Of a stretch of DNA of 64,000 nt, positions 46,909-54,732 are shown piece by piece; within the stretch, counting starts at the first letter, position 1, and every line of letters starts with the position of its first letter. This stretch comes from Gelatiniphilus marinus (lineage in GTDB: Bacteria; Bacteroidota; Bacteroidia; Flavobacteriales; Flavobacteriaceae), in assembly GCF_042678305.1 (NCBI RefSeq), contig NZ_JBHUDT010000001.1. One strand, 5' to 3'. The notes below the pieces were generated by a model. It had not been told where the DNA came from, did not search any database, and was given only the letters and a program-made list of their open reading frames with translations. A program made the position numbers and the translations under genes.

Positions 46909-47196
46909 TTATCCTATTAAAACCGTGGGCAAGCCCAACACAATTACACCACCATGCGCGGTAGAATCTCCCATGCGTGCGGCCGGCATACCTCCAATAA
47001 GTACCGTTGCAGACCCCGCAATAATGGTATCCGGTGGGCCAACGCAAACTGCCATATCGCCAACCCGTGCTGCGGGCATACCACCAATAAGTACGGTGGG
47101 TGCGCCGGCTGGTAAAATGGGACCGCCAACATGTGGTACTGTACCTGTTACCATAGGGCAAGTGTGCATATCTCCTATTCTTGCAGCTGCTGGCAT
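46909..47196 (-). CDS. PAAR-domain spike tip protein (Afp10/Pvc10 type)
   Basis: The 95-aa protein shows a repeated PAAR pattern: MPAAARIGDMHTCP, IGGMPAARVGDMAVC and IGGMPAARMGDSTAHGG. His and Cys residues at the expected metal-site positions (H11, C13, C51, H85) would hold a metal at the tip. It caps the VgrG-like spike encoded immediately upstream and should be the piercing point of the particle. It has no C-terminal toxin extension, so cargo must travel in the tube or on the spike rather than fused to the tip. Confidence 0.92.
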   Translation of the reverse strand: MPAAARIGDMHTCPMVTGTVPHVGGPILPAGAPTVLIGGMPAARVGDMAVCVGPPDTIIAGSATVLIGGMPAARMGDSTAHGGVIVLGLPTVLIG

Positions 47197-47260
47197 ATTG
47201 TTTTATTATTTATTGTTATTATTATTCTTTATTTTCTATGCACTTTTATAGTTTGAGGCA

Positions 47261-49006
47261 TCAATTAATTTGCACCAATGAGCCTTTTAAAACGGCTGTT
47301 GCGCTAGACGACATTTCAACACCCGCAGACCCTTCTGCCTTAAATTGAATATTCGCCTTAGCATTAACATTGCTGCCTTCTATATTTACATCGCCACTCG
47401 CTTTTATTTGAATATCCCCAGCACTTTCCATGGCAATACCGCTGGAATCCATAGTGAGTATATTGGAGTTATCATCTTCAATAACAATACTTCCCGCGTC
47501 TTCATCCATGGTGATTTTTTTACCTGCCGGAGTTTCAATGGTGATTGATTTTATATCGTCGTTAAACATAATTTTCATGTCGCTTCGCGATACAAATCCT
47601 TTTTCGTGGTTATCATCCGATGCTACCACGGGCGCAGGTTTCGCGCTACTATGAAGCATGCCTAAAACAATGGCATCGTTAGGATCGTCGTTTATAAAAC
47701 CGACAATCACTTCATCGCTTATTTCGGGTCTGAAAAATGCCCCCCTGGAATTACCCGCATCTAACGAGGATACTCTACACCAAATGCCTTGTTCTTCGTT
47801 ATTAATTATGGGCAATTGTACTAAAATGCGATCTTCGCCATTGGGGTCGTCCTGCAATTGGGAAACGATGCCCACTTGCAGTCCGTTGATTGCTGAAATA
47901 ATGCCTGAAGCGGGTTGCGGACTGATGTCAAAAGTTTCGGAAAACCACTCTGGGTTTAATCCAAATTGGGCATCGACAGTCCAATTGCCTTCTGCAATTT
48001 GATGCCTTACGCCTGTTACATATACTTTTCCGTTAAAACGGTCGCCCACACCTTCAAGCTTTAACAAGGTTCCTGGTTTTACCGCAGGAATACCTTGAAA
48101 TTTTACTTTGCCCCGAACCTTTGCCAGTTGTTGAAACAGCATTTTGGCATCTGCCCAATCTTGTAACTCGACATCGCTTACCTCGCCACCGTGCCTTAAT
48201 TCTAAATTGTCTAAATCTATAGTAGATGCCAAATCTGACGACGACAGGTTGCCATTAAGTTGAATGTTTGGATTGTTGGCTTCAATTTCAATGATTTCCT
48301 GATCGGAAGGATTCCAACCATAACTCGACACTTTTTTTACTTGGCTTCTGGCATCGATTTCGGCATCAAAATCCAATAAAGTTGCTCCGAAGCTAATGGT
48401 TTCAATCGCTTCGTCATCCACCTTGGGTTTCATAATCGTTATTTTACCATCATCAGTAAAACACAATTTACCGTTGGCTTGTGCTCGCGATACCATAAAA
48501 TCCCAATCGGAAGTATGGTATTGTACGAGTACTTTATGCGTTTGGTTGGTGGTTTCTACATCCTTTTCCAAACCATACGTATTTATAATGGTTTCGAAAA
48601 TATCGCTATCTGTATTCTCGTAATAGTATTTGCTTTTTCTACCAATGGTTAGTTTAACGGCTTCGTCTTTACATTCAATTATGAGCAACGAGGAATTGGC
48701 TCTGATTTTTAAATTATGTTTAATGACCAGACCTTTGAAAATGGTTTCTTCATCAGAATGATACCCCGCAGTAATCTCTATTTTTTTTCCTGGAATCAAC
48801 AAATCTTCATTACTTAATTCGAAGTCTTGTTTTGCCGCATCACCATCAATCAAGGTTATTGTTGCAGACGCAATTCTGTTCACTTCTTTATTGACCAGAA
48901 TGTGTTTAACCTGATACTTTTTTGAAAGCTCCTCGCCTTCCACAAGCACTTTAAACGTGATAAGGTCGGGACTTTTTGAGGTTTGTATGGTTCTGCTGTT
49001 GTTCAT
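47261..49006 (-). CDS. eCIS spike protein, VgrG-like (Afp8/Pvc8 type)
   Basis: This 581-aa protein has a gp27-like base (ITFKVLVEGEELSKKYQVKHILVNKEVN) at about 15-350. An OB-fold region (VGIVSQLQDDPNGEDRILVQLP, then GIWCRVSSLDAG and FFRPEISDEVIVGFINDDP) follows at about 375-450. A C-terminal gp5-like beta-helix with short repeats (GSIVIEDDNSNILTM, GDIQIKASGDVNIEGSN) completes it. It should form the trimeric central spike, tipped by the PAAR protein encoded next. The start is 3 bases after the LysM adaptor stop. Confidence 0.92.
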   Translation of the reverse strand: MNNSRTIQTSKSPDLITFKVLVEGEELSKKYQVKHILVNKEVNRIASATITLIDGDAAKQDFELSNEDLLIPGKKIEITAGYHSDEETIFKGLVIKHNLKIRANSSLLIIECKDEAVKLTIGRKSKYYYENTDSDIFETIINTYGLEKDVETTNQTHKVLVQYHTSDWDFMVSRAQANGKLCFTDDGKITIMKPKVDDEAIETISFGATLLDFDAEIDARSQVKKVSSYGWNPSDQEIIEIEANNPNIQLNGNLSSSDLASTIDLDNLELRHGGEVSDVELQDWADAKMLFQQLAKVRGKVKFQGIPAVKPGTLLKLEGVGDRFNGKVYVTGVRHQIAEGNWTVDAQFGLNPEWFSETFDISPQPASGIISAINGLQVGIVSQLQDDPNGEDRILVQLPIINNEEQGIWCRVSSLDAGNSRGAFFRPEISDEVIVGFINDDPNDAIVLGMLHSSAKPAPVVASDDNHEKGFVSRSDMKIMFNDDIKSITIETPAGKKITMDEDAGSIVIEDDNSNILTMDSSGIAMESAGDIQIKASGDVNIEGSNVNAKANIQFKAEGSAGVEMSSSATAVLKGSLVQIN

Positions 49007-49009
49007 AAT

Positions 49010-49699
49010 TTACGAGGTTTTCTGTATCGGCGGAAAAACAAGTTGCTGCCCAATGGTTAATTGCCTAAAATTGGTAATACCGTTAGCTTTTGCTACTTCC
49101 AAATAGTATTTGGAATCGCCATAAATTCTGTAGGACATCAACGGCAAGGTGTCGCCGTCCTTTACAGTCCTTAGATGCGTTAAATCCGGTGATTGGTTGT
49201 TTTCTTTTGCCAATCGCAAATCTTCTTCGGCCGTACCCTGAAACTTAACATTGGCCATGGCTCTAATTGGTGTGCCATCCGGATTAAAGAGCTTGTATTC
49301 AATACTCATTTCGGTTAAGCTTCCTTTAAAAAGCAAAGTGCCCCACGCAATTTTTAAATAATTGGGTTTGTGCTGATCGCCATTATAATCGAACACCACT
49401 TTTTTAAATTGCTCGATGTCCTCAATAACACCATCTTCTGAGGCTTCGGAGGTTTTTATAGCACCCGTGCGGTCGAAAACAAAATTAATATCGAGATGCT
49501 CTGGCAGAATTTTGTTAAACCTTGGCGCAGTTGCGCTGGTGCCCTGTGCTTGGTCTTCGTTTTGTTCAATTTTATAATTAAAGGCGTATTTTTCCGGATT
49601 GATTAGCGTGGTAAATTCGCCATCGCTAACCTCGTTTTCAAACGTGTCGTCGCTATAAGCAATGATTTTCAATTTTGTAAGTTCACCTCTAGAAAACAT
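49010..49699 (-). CDS. LysM-containing tube-baseplate adaptor (CIS tube protein, Afp7/Pvc7 type)
   Basis: This 229-aa protein has an N-terminal gp53/gp54-like beta domain (FTTLINPEKYAFNYKIEQNE; LPEHLDINFVFDRTG) and a C-terminal LysM module at about 175-225 (HLRTVKDGDTLPLMSYRIYGDSKYYLEVAKANG, RQLTIGQQLVFPP). Proteins of this build sit between the inner tube start and the spike hub. It lies 3 bases after the DUF5908 gene and 3 bases before the spike gene, matching Afp gene order. Confidence 0.9.
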   Translation of the reverse strand: MFSRGELTKLKIIAYSDDTFENEVSDGEFTTLINPEKYAFNYKIEQNEDQAQGTSATAPRFNKILPEHLDINFVFDRTGAIKTSEASEDGVIEDIEQFKKVVFDYNGDQHKPNYLKIAWGTLLFKGSLTEMSIEYKLFNPDGTPIRAMANVKFQGTAEEDLRLAKENNQSPDLTHLRTVKDGDTLPLMSYRIYGDSKYYLEVAKANGITNFRQLTIGQQLVFPPIQKTS

Positions 49700-49702
49700 G
49701 GT

Positions 49703-49864
49703 TTATCGTTCTTTAAAATTTGATATGATTTGCATAACCTGATCCACACATTCTGCAACGATTTGTTCTTTATTACCGTTTGAATTCGCTCTGGTATTTG
49801 ACTTTTTATCGATATCGTTATCGACATTAATCTTAACATGTAATTCTTTAATTTCAATGGGCAT
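49703..49864 (-). CDS. DUF5908-type small eCIS protein (Afp6 position)
   Basis: The 53-aa frame begins MPIEIKELHVKINV and ends IISNFKER. It fits the DUF5908 pattern: an amphipathic opening IEIKELxVKxxV, a polar low-complexity middle and a C-terminal helix (EQIVAECVDQVMQIIS). It fills the gap between the second tube protein (12 bases) and the LysM adaptor (3 bases), the place of Afp6-type small proteins. An overlapping 62-codon frame at 49669-49857 is a shadow. The function is not known; a baseplate staple or assembly peptide is possible. Confidence 0.8.
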   Translation of the reverse strand: MPIEIKELHVKINVDNDIDKKSNTRANSNGNKEQIVAECVDQVMQIISNFKER

Positions 49865-49876
49865 AATTTTGAAAAC

Positions 49877-50338
49877 TTAAAATGGTATAAGGTCGTTTGC
49901 TGAAATGGACTGATAATATTGGTATTTAAGCTCTAAACTTTCAATGGCCAATTCGCTGTTCTCCGCGTTAAAATCGGACACCGACCAACTCACCGGAATG
50001 GCATGTACCACTTTCCATGAATACAACGGCAAGTGTTGCTCGTTATGAAGAATAACCAACAGATCGATGGGTTTAAAGATGAATTTTTCGATAGCATCTT
50101 CGCACCAAGCCGTGACGCTTGAACTTATTTGCAAACTTCGTTTTAGCACCAAATTAGGAAACGTAATGCCGGTTGGAAGCTGATGCTTAAATCGGTTTTC
50201 TCCACCTTCGGCAACCGTTTCTGTTTCAATAGTACCCGAAAGTCCGCTAACGGATTGGAAACCAATTTCGATATTAGGCTGCAAATCGAGAAAAATCACC
50301 GAAAAATGAAAGCTCGTAATAGGCGGTAACAATCCCAT
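49877..50338 (-). CDS. eCIS tube protein 2, tube initiator (Afp5/Pvc5 type)
   Basis: This 153-aa phage tail tube family (gp19/Hcp fold) protein shows FHFSVIFLDLQPNIEIGFQSVSGLSG, then PNLVLKRSLQ and LYSWKVVHAIPVSWSVSDFNAENSELAIESLELKYQYY. It is divergent from the main tube protein next door, as the tube-initiating subunit is in Afp and PVC particles, where it makes the first ring on the spike hub. It lies 2 bases after the main tube gene. Confidence 0.88.
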   Translation of the reverse strand: MGLLPPITSFHFSVIFLDLQPNIEIGFQSVSGLSGTIETETVAEGGENRFKHQLPTGITFPNLVLKRSLQISSSVTAWCEDAIEKFIFKPIDLLVILHNEQHLPLYSWKVVHAIPVSWSVSDFNAENSELAIESLELKYQYYQSISANDLIPF

Positions 50339-50340
50339 AT

Positions 50341-50772
50341 TTAATCATTTTGAATAACCAAGCCTTCGTGCACAACTTCTACCGATTCTATAGCGGTTTC
50401 GTTGCCATCGGCTTTTAGGTCTGTAGATTGTACTTTTGTAGGCCATGCATTTTTTACTTTCCATGTAACCACTGGTTCGTGCTCTTCATTTAGAAGATTA
50501 ATGGTGATGTCTCGTCTTTCAATGGTATTTAATTTTACGGTGTTCCACCAGTCAAAATATTCGTTATCACTATTAAACGTACCTCGTTTTAAAGTAATAT
50601 TTGAAAATTTCTGCATCCCGGGCATTTTTATTTTACTGTATTCAGGACTTGAGCCTTCTCTGTATTCGATGACTTCTGTTTCTACATCCAGTCCTGAAAC
50701 TTCAGTGAAACCTATTTTTGTTCCTCCCCAATCTACTGAGAAATGAAACTTTGCTAACGGATAATCTGCCAT
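50341..50772 (-). CDS. eCIS inner tube protein (Afp1/Pvc1 type)
   Basis: The 143-aa protein is a phage tail tube/Hcp-fold family member: YPLAKFHFSVDWGGTKIGFTEVSGLDVETEVIEYREG, then MPGMQKFSNITLKRGTF and VVTWKVKNAWPTKVQSTDLKADGNETAIESVEVVHEGL. It is the main building block of the inner tube. It is preceded by the sheath gene with an unusually long 113-base gap that holds two hairpins, perhaps to set a higher expression level or a separate transcript end. Confidence 0.93.
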   Translation of the reverse strand: MADYPLAKFHFSVDWGGTKIGFTEVSGLDVETEVIEYREGSSPEYSKIKMPGMQKFSNITLKRGTFNSDNEYFDWWNTVKLNTIERRDITINLLNEEHEPVVTWKVKNAWPTKVQSTDLKADGNETAIESVEVVHEGLVIQND

Positions 50773-50885
50773 GATTTTGTGTTTTTTAAATTATTTTTTT
50801 GATTTGTGAGTTCCCACTTTTCAGCGGGATTAATTCAACCTTCAATATTGAAAATCGTTTATAGCGAATTCAATATTGGGTTTCA
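50773..50885 (-). promoter_or_regulatory. Two hairpins in the sheath-tube intergenic gap
   Basis: Hairpin 1 has 10-base perfect arms CAATATTGAA (50843-50852) and TTCAATATTG (50869-50878). Hairpin 2 pairs TCCCACT with AGCGGGA (50812-50829) including one G-U pair; in the transcript it closes a GAAA tetraloop. No T run follows in the transcript sense, so mRNA processing or stabilising is more likely than termination. Confidence 0.4.
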
Positions 50886-52313
50886 TTAAGCTTCTTGCAT
50901 TTTATGAGAGAACTTAAGAATGATAAATTCTGCTGGACGCACAACGGCCATTCCTATTTCAACATTCATGCGGCCTTCCAAAATATCGAGTGCTGTCATG
51001 GTTTCGCCCAAAGCAACACGAACGTAAAAAGCCTGCTCGGGTTTTGCTCCTGCCAACGCACCTGCACGCCACTGTAGGGTTAAAAAGTTCTCGATCATTG
51101 CCCGTACCTTAATCCATGTATTGGCATCGTTTGGCTCGAAAACAAATTGCTCGGTGGCTTTTTTTACAGATTCTTCAACCATGTTAAAAAAGCGTCTTAC
51201 GGGTACGTATCGCCATTCGTTGTCGTTACCTGCTAGTGTTCTCGCGCCCCAAACAATAACGCCTTTTCCTGCAAAGGTGCGGATGGCATTAATGGATTTG
51301 CCCGAGGTATCAATATTCAAACCTTCTTGTTGCTCGTGTGTGATTTTTATGGTGGGCTCTAAACAGGAACTTACCGAAACATTTGCGGGTGCTTTCCAAA
51401 CACCGCGATTGCTGTCTACTTTAGCGTAAATACCGGCCATAGCGCAACTTGGTGGTAAAGTGACTGTTTTTTTGTTGATTTCCAACTTAATTTGATTGAA
51501 GGCTACCAAATCGAAAGACGCCGAAGTGCTATCTTCCAAATCGCTTAAATTGCCGCCATCAAATTGTCCCGTTCCGGCAGTTGCAGTTTCATCAACCGTG
51601 TTATGCGCTATGGTAACATCGGCCGCATCAAAAGCAAAATTATATACTGTTTTAAGGAAGGGATGGTACGAAGCGCCGTACTTTAAAAGGTCGGTGCCGC
51701 TACCCAAGGTATTGCTGCTTCTTAAATTAGCACTATCGTTTCCATACATATCTATAATGGTAAAACGATCACCTAAATCGACACATTGGGTCATGGCCCT
51801 ATTAATTAAGGTATAGTAGTTCGCAGCCGTACCAAGATTTATGGCATCTGGAAAAACAAATAACGTGGGCTCATCAAAAGCTTTAACGGCATTAAGCCCA
51901 TTGGTTAAATCGGTTAAGCTAATGCTTGCCGTATAATCTCCAACAGAGGTTATATAACATGGGCCACCGCCATTATCAAAATACATACGCATGGCGTAGT
52001 GCATTAAATACGGTTGGGTAGCACCTTCGGCGACACTTATTCTGCGATTGAGCAGTGTTGGTCCGGTGCTATCAATTTCATCGTCAATAGTTACGGTTAT
52101 ATTGGCTTCGTTTAACGCTTTGCCAAAGTACGTTTCGTACTCCAGAAGCGAGGTAATTCTTGTGGGTTTTAGCACTAAGCTATTGGTATCTTTATCTGCT
52201 TTTTCTGTGTAGCCAATAAATGCAGGTATTGCGGTCTCTACTTGAGCTACCGACGGAGGAAATATTGAAATTTCTTCGACGTAAACTCCTGGTGTTCTGT
52301 ACGTTTTTGCCAT
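50886..52313 (-). CDS. eCIS contractile sheath protein (Afp2-4/Pvc2-4 type)
   Basis: The 475-aa tail sheath family protein begins YRTPGVYVEEISIFPPSVAQVETAIPAFIGYTEKA, the standard sheath N-terminus. The C-terminal domain has GKGVIVWGARTLAGNDNEWRYVPVRRFFNMVEESVKKATEQFVFEPND and ends ILKFSHKMQ. It makes the outer contractile layer. Only one sheath gene is present, whereas Afp and PVC have up to three, so this is a simpler particle like MAC or AlgoCIS. It lies 11 bases after the 274-aa protein gene. Confidence 0.94.
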   Translation of the reverse strand: MAKTYRTPGVYVEEISIFPPSVAQVETAIPAFIGYTEKADKDTNSLVLKPTRITSLLEYETYFGKALNEANITVTIDDEIDSTGPTLLNRRISVAEGATQPYLMHYAMRMYFDNGGGPCYITSVGDYTASISLTDLTNGLNAVKAFDEPTLFVFPDAINLGTAANYYTLINRAMTQCVDLGDRFTIIDMYGNDSANLRSSNTLGSGTDLLKYGASYHPFLKTVYNFAFDAADVTIAHNTVDETATAGTGQFDGGNLSDLEDSTSASFDLVAFNQIKLEINKKTVTLPPSCAMAGIYAKVDSNRGVWKAPANVSVSSCLEPTIKITHEQQEGLNIDTSGKSINAIRTFAGKGVIVWGARTLAGNDNEWRYVPVRRFFNMVEESVKKATEQFVFEPNDANTWIKVRAMIENFLTLQWRAGALAGAKPEQAFYVRVALGETMTALDILEGRMNVEIGMAVVRPAEFIILKFSHKMQEA

Positions 52314-52324
52314 GGTTTCTTAAT

Positions 52325-53149
52325 TTAAATGTATATTTCTGAAAAAAAGTTATTATTATCTGGAATGAGATGATTGGCGCTTGGATTTGGAAATTTATCA
52401 CCGGCATGAATCACCTCAATAAAACCGTATTTGGTCAATGGATTTGCCGTAGCCGTTGTGAAAATTTCCGAATCGTCTGAAACGCGTTTGTAACGCCAAA
52501 ACGTCTCTCTGTTTTTAAAATGAATTTTAAATGTGGGCAATTGGCTTCTTAAATCGCCAAGTGTGGTTAAGATGCTTAAATCGCTGTTATCACCGGTCAT
52601 GGTTAACTCAATAATCCCGAAAACCCCTATTTTATTTTGGTCTTTTAATTTTTCCAAAAGTGCCGTTGTTCCTGCGGCAGATAATTGGTAAGCATCTGTT
52701 ACTTGTGTGTTATCGGTGCTTTTTGCTATGTACTCGAAACCCGAGCCTTCGGTACTTGGTTTGGTGTTTCCGAAAAAGAAAATATTGGTGCTGCCTATTG
52801 CTAATTCGGTATAGTTCTCAAAAAACGGGTCGCTAAGCTTCATTATAAAAGTTAATTCCAAATCGCTTGGCAGCGGAATAAATGGTGTGTTTTGCGCTGG
52901 GTTTTCCAATTTACAGTAAGCCGATAATCCGGTTTTATACTTTTTAAGAACAATTTTGTGGCCTGCCATTTTCTCAATGGTGTCTTGAGACGGTATAACA
53001 TCTATAAATTCTGAAATGTCAATTAGTTTTAAACGCTCTTTTTTATCGGTATCACTTAATGTTGAAAACACGGTAGTGCCATCATTCAAAAAATAATCGT
53101 GCAGCAGTTCAATTTCAAATAACTGTTTATATGTGGTGCAAAATGCCAT
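52325..53149 (-). CDS. eCIS-associated protein of unknown function between terminator and sheath genes
   Basis: This 274-aa soluble protein with mixed alpha/beta sequence has no signal peptide and no motif I can name. Its start codon overlaps the DUF4255 stop by 1 base, and the sheath gene follows after 11 bases, so it is an integral part of the structural operon. Its place next to the terminator gene suggests a cap or cap-adaptor role, as such an adaptor has been reported for Bacteroidota-type particles (AlgoCIS). That is inference from position and not from sequence. Confidence 0.65.
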   Translation of the reverse strand: MAFCTTYKQLFEIELLHDYFLNDGTTVFSTLSDTDKKERLKLIDISEFIDVIPSQDTIEKMAGHKIVLKKYKTGLSAYCKLENPAQNTPFIPLPSDLELTFIMKLSDPFFENYTELAIGSTNIFFFGNTKPSTEGSGFEYIAKSTDNTQVTDAYQLSAAGTTALLEKLKDQNKIGVFGIIELTMTGDNSDLSILTTLGDLRSQLPTFKIHFKNRETFWRYKRVSDDSEIFTTATANPLTKYGFIEVIHAGDKFPNPSANHLIPDNNNFFSEIYI

Positions 53150-53730
53150 TAGTTTTTGTGTGTTAAATCGCCATTTACCTGACTTATTAAACCGCCTTTG
53201 CCCAAAATGGCCTCTCGTTCTATTTCAACCAGACTCACTTTGTACATTACGGACGGTATTTGCTTGCCGCCCAATGTGCCCCAAACAAAATTGAGCTCCT
53301 CAAAAGTTGGGGTAAACAAATCGACCACGAACCTAAAATTGGTGATGTTGCCCATCGATACGTTGTCTCTATTATAAATGGTATTGGCTTGGGTAAACAC
53401 TTTTTTACCTTGAAAAAACTCAATAATCTTGGATAGGTTTTTAAGAGCCTCATCATATTTATCGTTAGTGGCGCTAAAAAGGACATAAAGATTAAGGTTT
53501 ACAATGTTGTTTTTGTAGGAAATACGCGTGCCTTCAACTGCATAATTGGGTTTGTTTTTAAGTGTAGCCTCTTCTTGTAAATTAAGTAAGGTTAAGATGA
53601 TATCTGATGAAGTGCCCGTATTATCACCTTGTTCTGAAGCTACAGATGCAATATTATCGAGCGACACGGGACTGTCTCCAAAATAATTATTAACATCTTC
53701 GGTAATAATTTGTAGAACTTCAAAAATCAT
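53149..53730 (-). CDS. eCIS tube/sheath terminator, DUF4255 family (Afp16/Pvc16 type)
   Basis: This 193-aa protein carries the DUF4255 (Pvc16 N-terminal) signature: a short N-terminal helix IFEVLQIITEDVNNYF, NIASVASE, DIILTLLNLQEEATLKNKPNY and the core strand-helix NLNLYVLFSATNDKYDEALKNLSKIIEFFQ. Family members cap the top of tube and sheath and stop elongation. It is the first gene of the eCIS operon, with a near-consensus promoter 51-81 bases upstream. Confidence 0.9.
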   Translation of the reverse strand: MIFEVLQIITEDVNNYFGDSPVSLDNIASVASEQGDNTGTSSDIILTLLNLQEEATLKNKPNYAVEGTRISYKNNIVNLNLYVLFSATNDKYDEALKNLSKIIEFFQGKKVFTQANTIYNRDNVSMGNITNFRFVVDLFTPTFEELNFVWGTLGGKQIPSVMYKVSLVEIEREAILGKGGLISQVNGDLTHKN

Positions 53731-53780
53731 AATTTAAATTTTAAATGCACATCTATTTGTTAATCAATATTTTGCACATT

Positions 53781-53811
53781 TAAAGGTATTTATTAAAAGT
53801 AAGTTTATCAA
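53781..53811 (-). promoter_or_regulatory. Candidate promoter of the eCIS operon
   Basis: Read on the minus strand: TTG (53811-53809), 20 bases, TACCTTTA (53788-53781), one base away from TAnnTTTG. The predicted start is near 53774, giving a leader of about 45 bases. The imperfect -7 box would fit a tightly controlled operon. Confidence 0.38.
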
Positions 53812-53980
53812 TCCCCATTTTTAGGGATTTATGGGTTTGTTTTATAATAGCCAACTTTGGGGAAGGTATAGGAAGTATTAATCCCGATGGAAATCTGGAC
53901 AAATGGCAAAAACAAAATTCCAATAAAAAAAATAAGAAATGAAAAGAACTGATACCATTTGCAAAAAAGAAAGCATAAAA

Positions 53981-54003
53981 AAACCAGCCTAAATAGCTGG
54001 TTT
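53981..54003 (-). terminator. Intrinsic terminator of the response-regulator operon
   Basis: Perfect 8-base arms AAACCAGC (53981-53988) and GCTGGTTT (53996-54003) have a 7-base loop. In the minus-strand transcript the stem is followed by a run of eight T. It separates the housekeeping operon from the eCIS promoter. Confidence 0.88.
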
Positions 54004-54028
54004 ATATATTTATAAAAAAGGTTAAATA

Positions 54029-54730
54029 TTAATTAACCACTAGCCTAAAGCCCTCGCCATGGATGTTAAGTATTTCTACCTTGTCGTCTGGTTTTAAATA
54101 TTTACGCAGTTTGGCAATGTAAACATCCATACTACGGGAGGTAAAATAATTATCGTCTCTCCATATTTTTGTTAGTGCCAATTCTCGCGGCATCAAATCG
54201 TTTTCGTGCAATGCCAATAAGCGCAACAATTCGTTTTCTTTTGGCGATAATTTAATAGGTTCGCCACCGTTGTAGCGCAAAAACCGCAGTTTGGAATTTA
54301 ACTCGAAACCACCTATTTTAAATTCGAATTGTTTACTATCTGAAATGGTTTCGGTAGCTTTTCTTTGCATGATGGCCTTTATTTTCATTAAAAGGACTTC
54401 GCTATCAAACGGTTTGTTTAAATAATCGTCTGCACCAACCTTATAGCCTTTTAAAACGTCTTCTTTCATAGCTTTTGCAGTTAAGAAAACAATGGGAACA
54501 TCGGTGTTTTTTTCTCGTATTTCCTTGGCTAATGTAAAGCCGTCTTTATAGGGCATCATAACGTCGAGGATACAAAGATCGAAATCGTCTTTTTTAAACT
54601 TCTCGAAGCCTTCCATACCGTTTTTGGCATGAACCACATCGTAATCGTTCATCATTAAATAATCTTTAAGAACCGTTCCGAAATTTGGGTCGTCTTCTAC
54701 TAATAAAATTTTCTTTTTTTGCTCTTCCAT
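54029..54730 (-). CDS. OmpR-family response regulator (RprY-like)
   Basis: This 233-aa protein has a receiver with acidic pair Asp13-Asp14, phospho-acceptor Asp56 (LCILDVMMP), Thr (FLTAKA) and Lys (LNKPFD). A winged-helix Trans_reg_C domain follows at about 130-230 (SPKENELLRLLALHENDLMPRELALTKIW, DVYIAKLRKYL). Its gene starts 2 bases after the histidine kinase stop, so the two form a cognate pair. RprY-type regulators are widespread in Bacteroidota; the targets are not visible here. Confidence 0.92.
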   Translation of the reverse strand: MEEQKKKILLVEDDPNFGTVLKDYLMMNDYDVVHAKNGMEGFEKFKKDDFDLCILDVMMPYKDGFTLAKEIREKNTDVPIVFLTAKAMKEDVLKGYKVGADDYLNKPFDSEVLLMKIKAIMQRKATETISDSKQFEFKIGGFELNSKLRFLRYNGGEPIKLSPKENELLRLLALHENDLMPRELALTKIWRDDNYFTSRSMDVYIAKLRKYLKPDDKVEILNIHGEGFRLVVN

Positions 54731-54732
54731 AA

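Noticed and set aside
46907..47161. Longer start for the gp25 gene giving 221 aa.
   Set aside because: The extra 85 residues are the PAAR gene read in another frame (Trp/Arg/His-rich); the gp25 family start is MDNNKS at 46906.
49669..49857. 62-codon minus-strand frame.
   Set aside because: It overlaps both the DUF5908 gene and the LysM adaptor start in a different frame and has no family features.
26518..53730. Prophage or T6SS as explanation of the tail-like genes.
   Set aside because: No capsid, portal, terminase, integrase or lysozyme gene and no TssJ/L/M; DUF4255, DUF5908, LysM tube protein, DUF4157 and the AAA+ ATPase are eCIS hallmarks.
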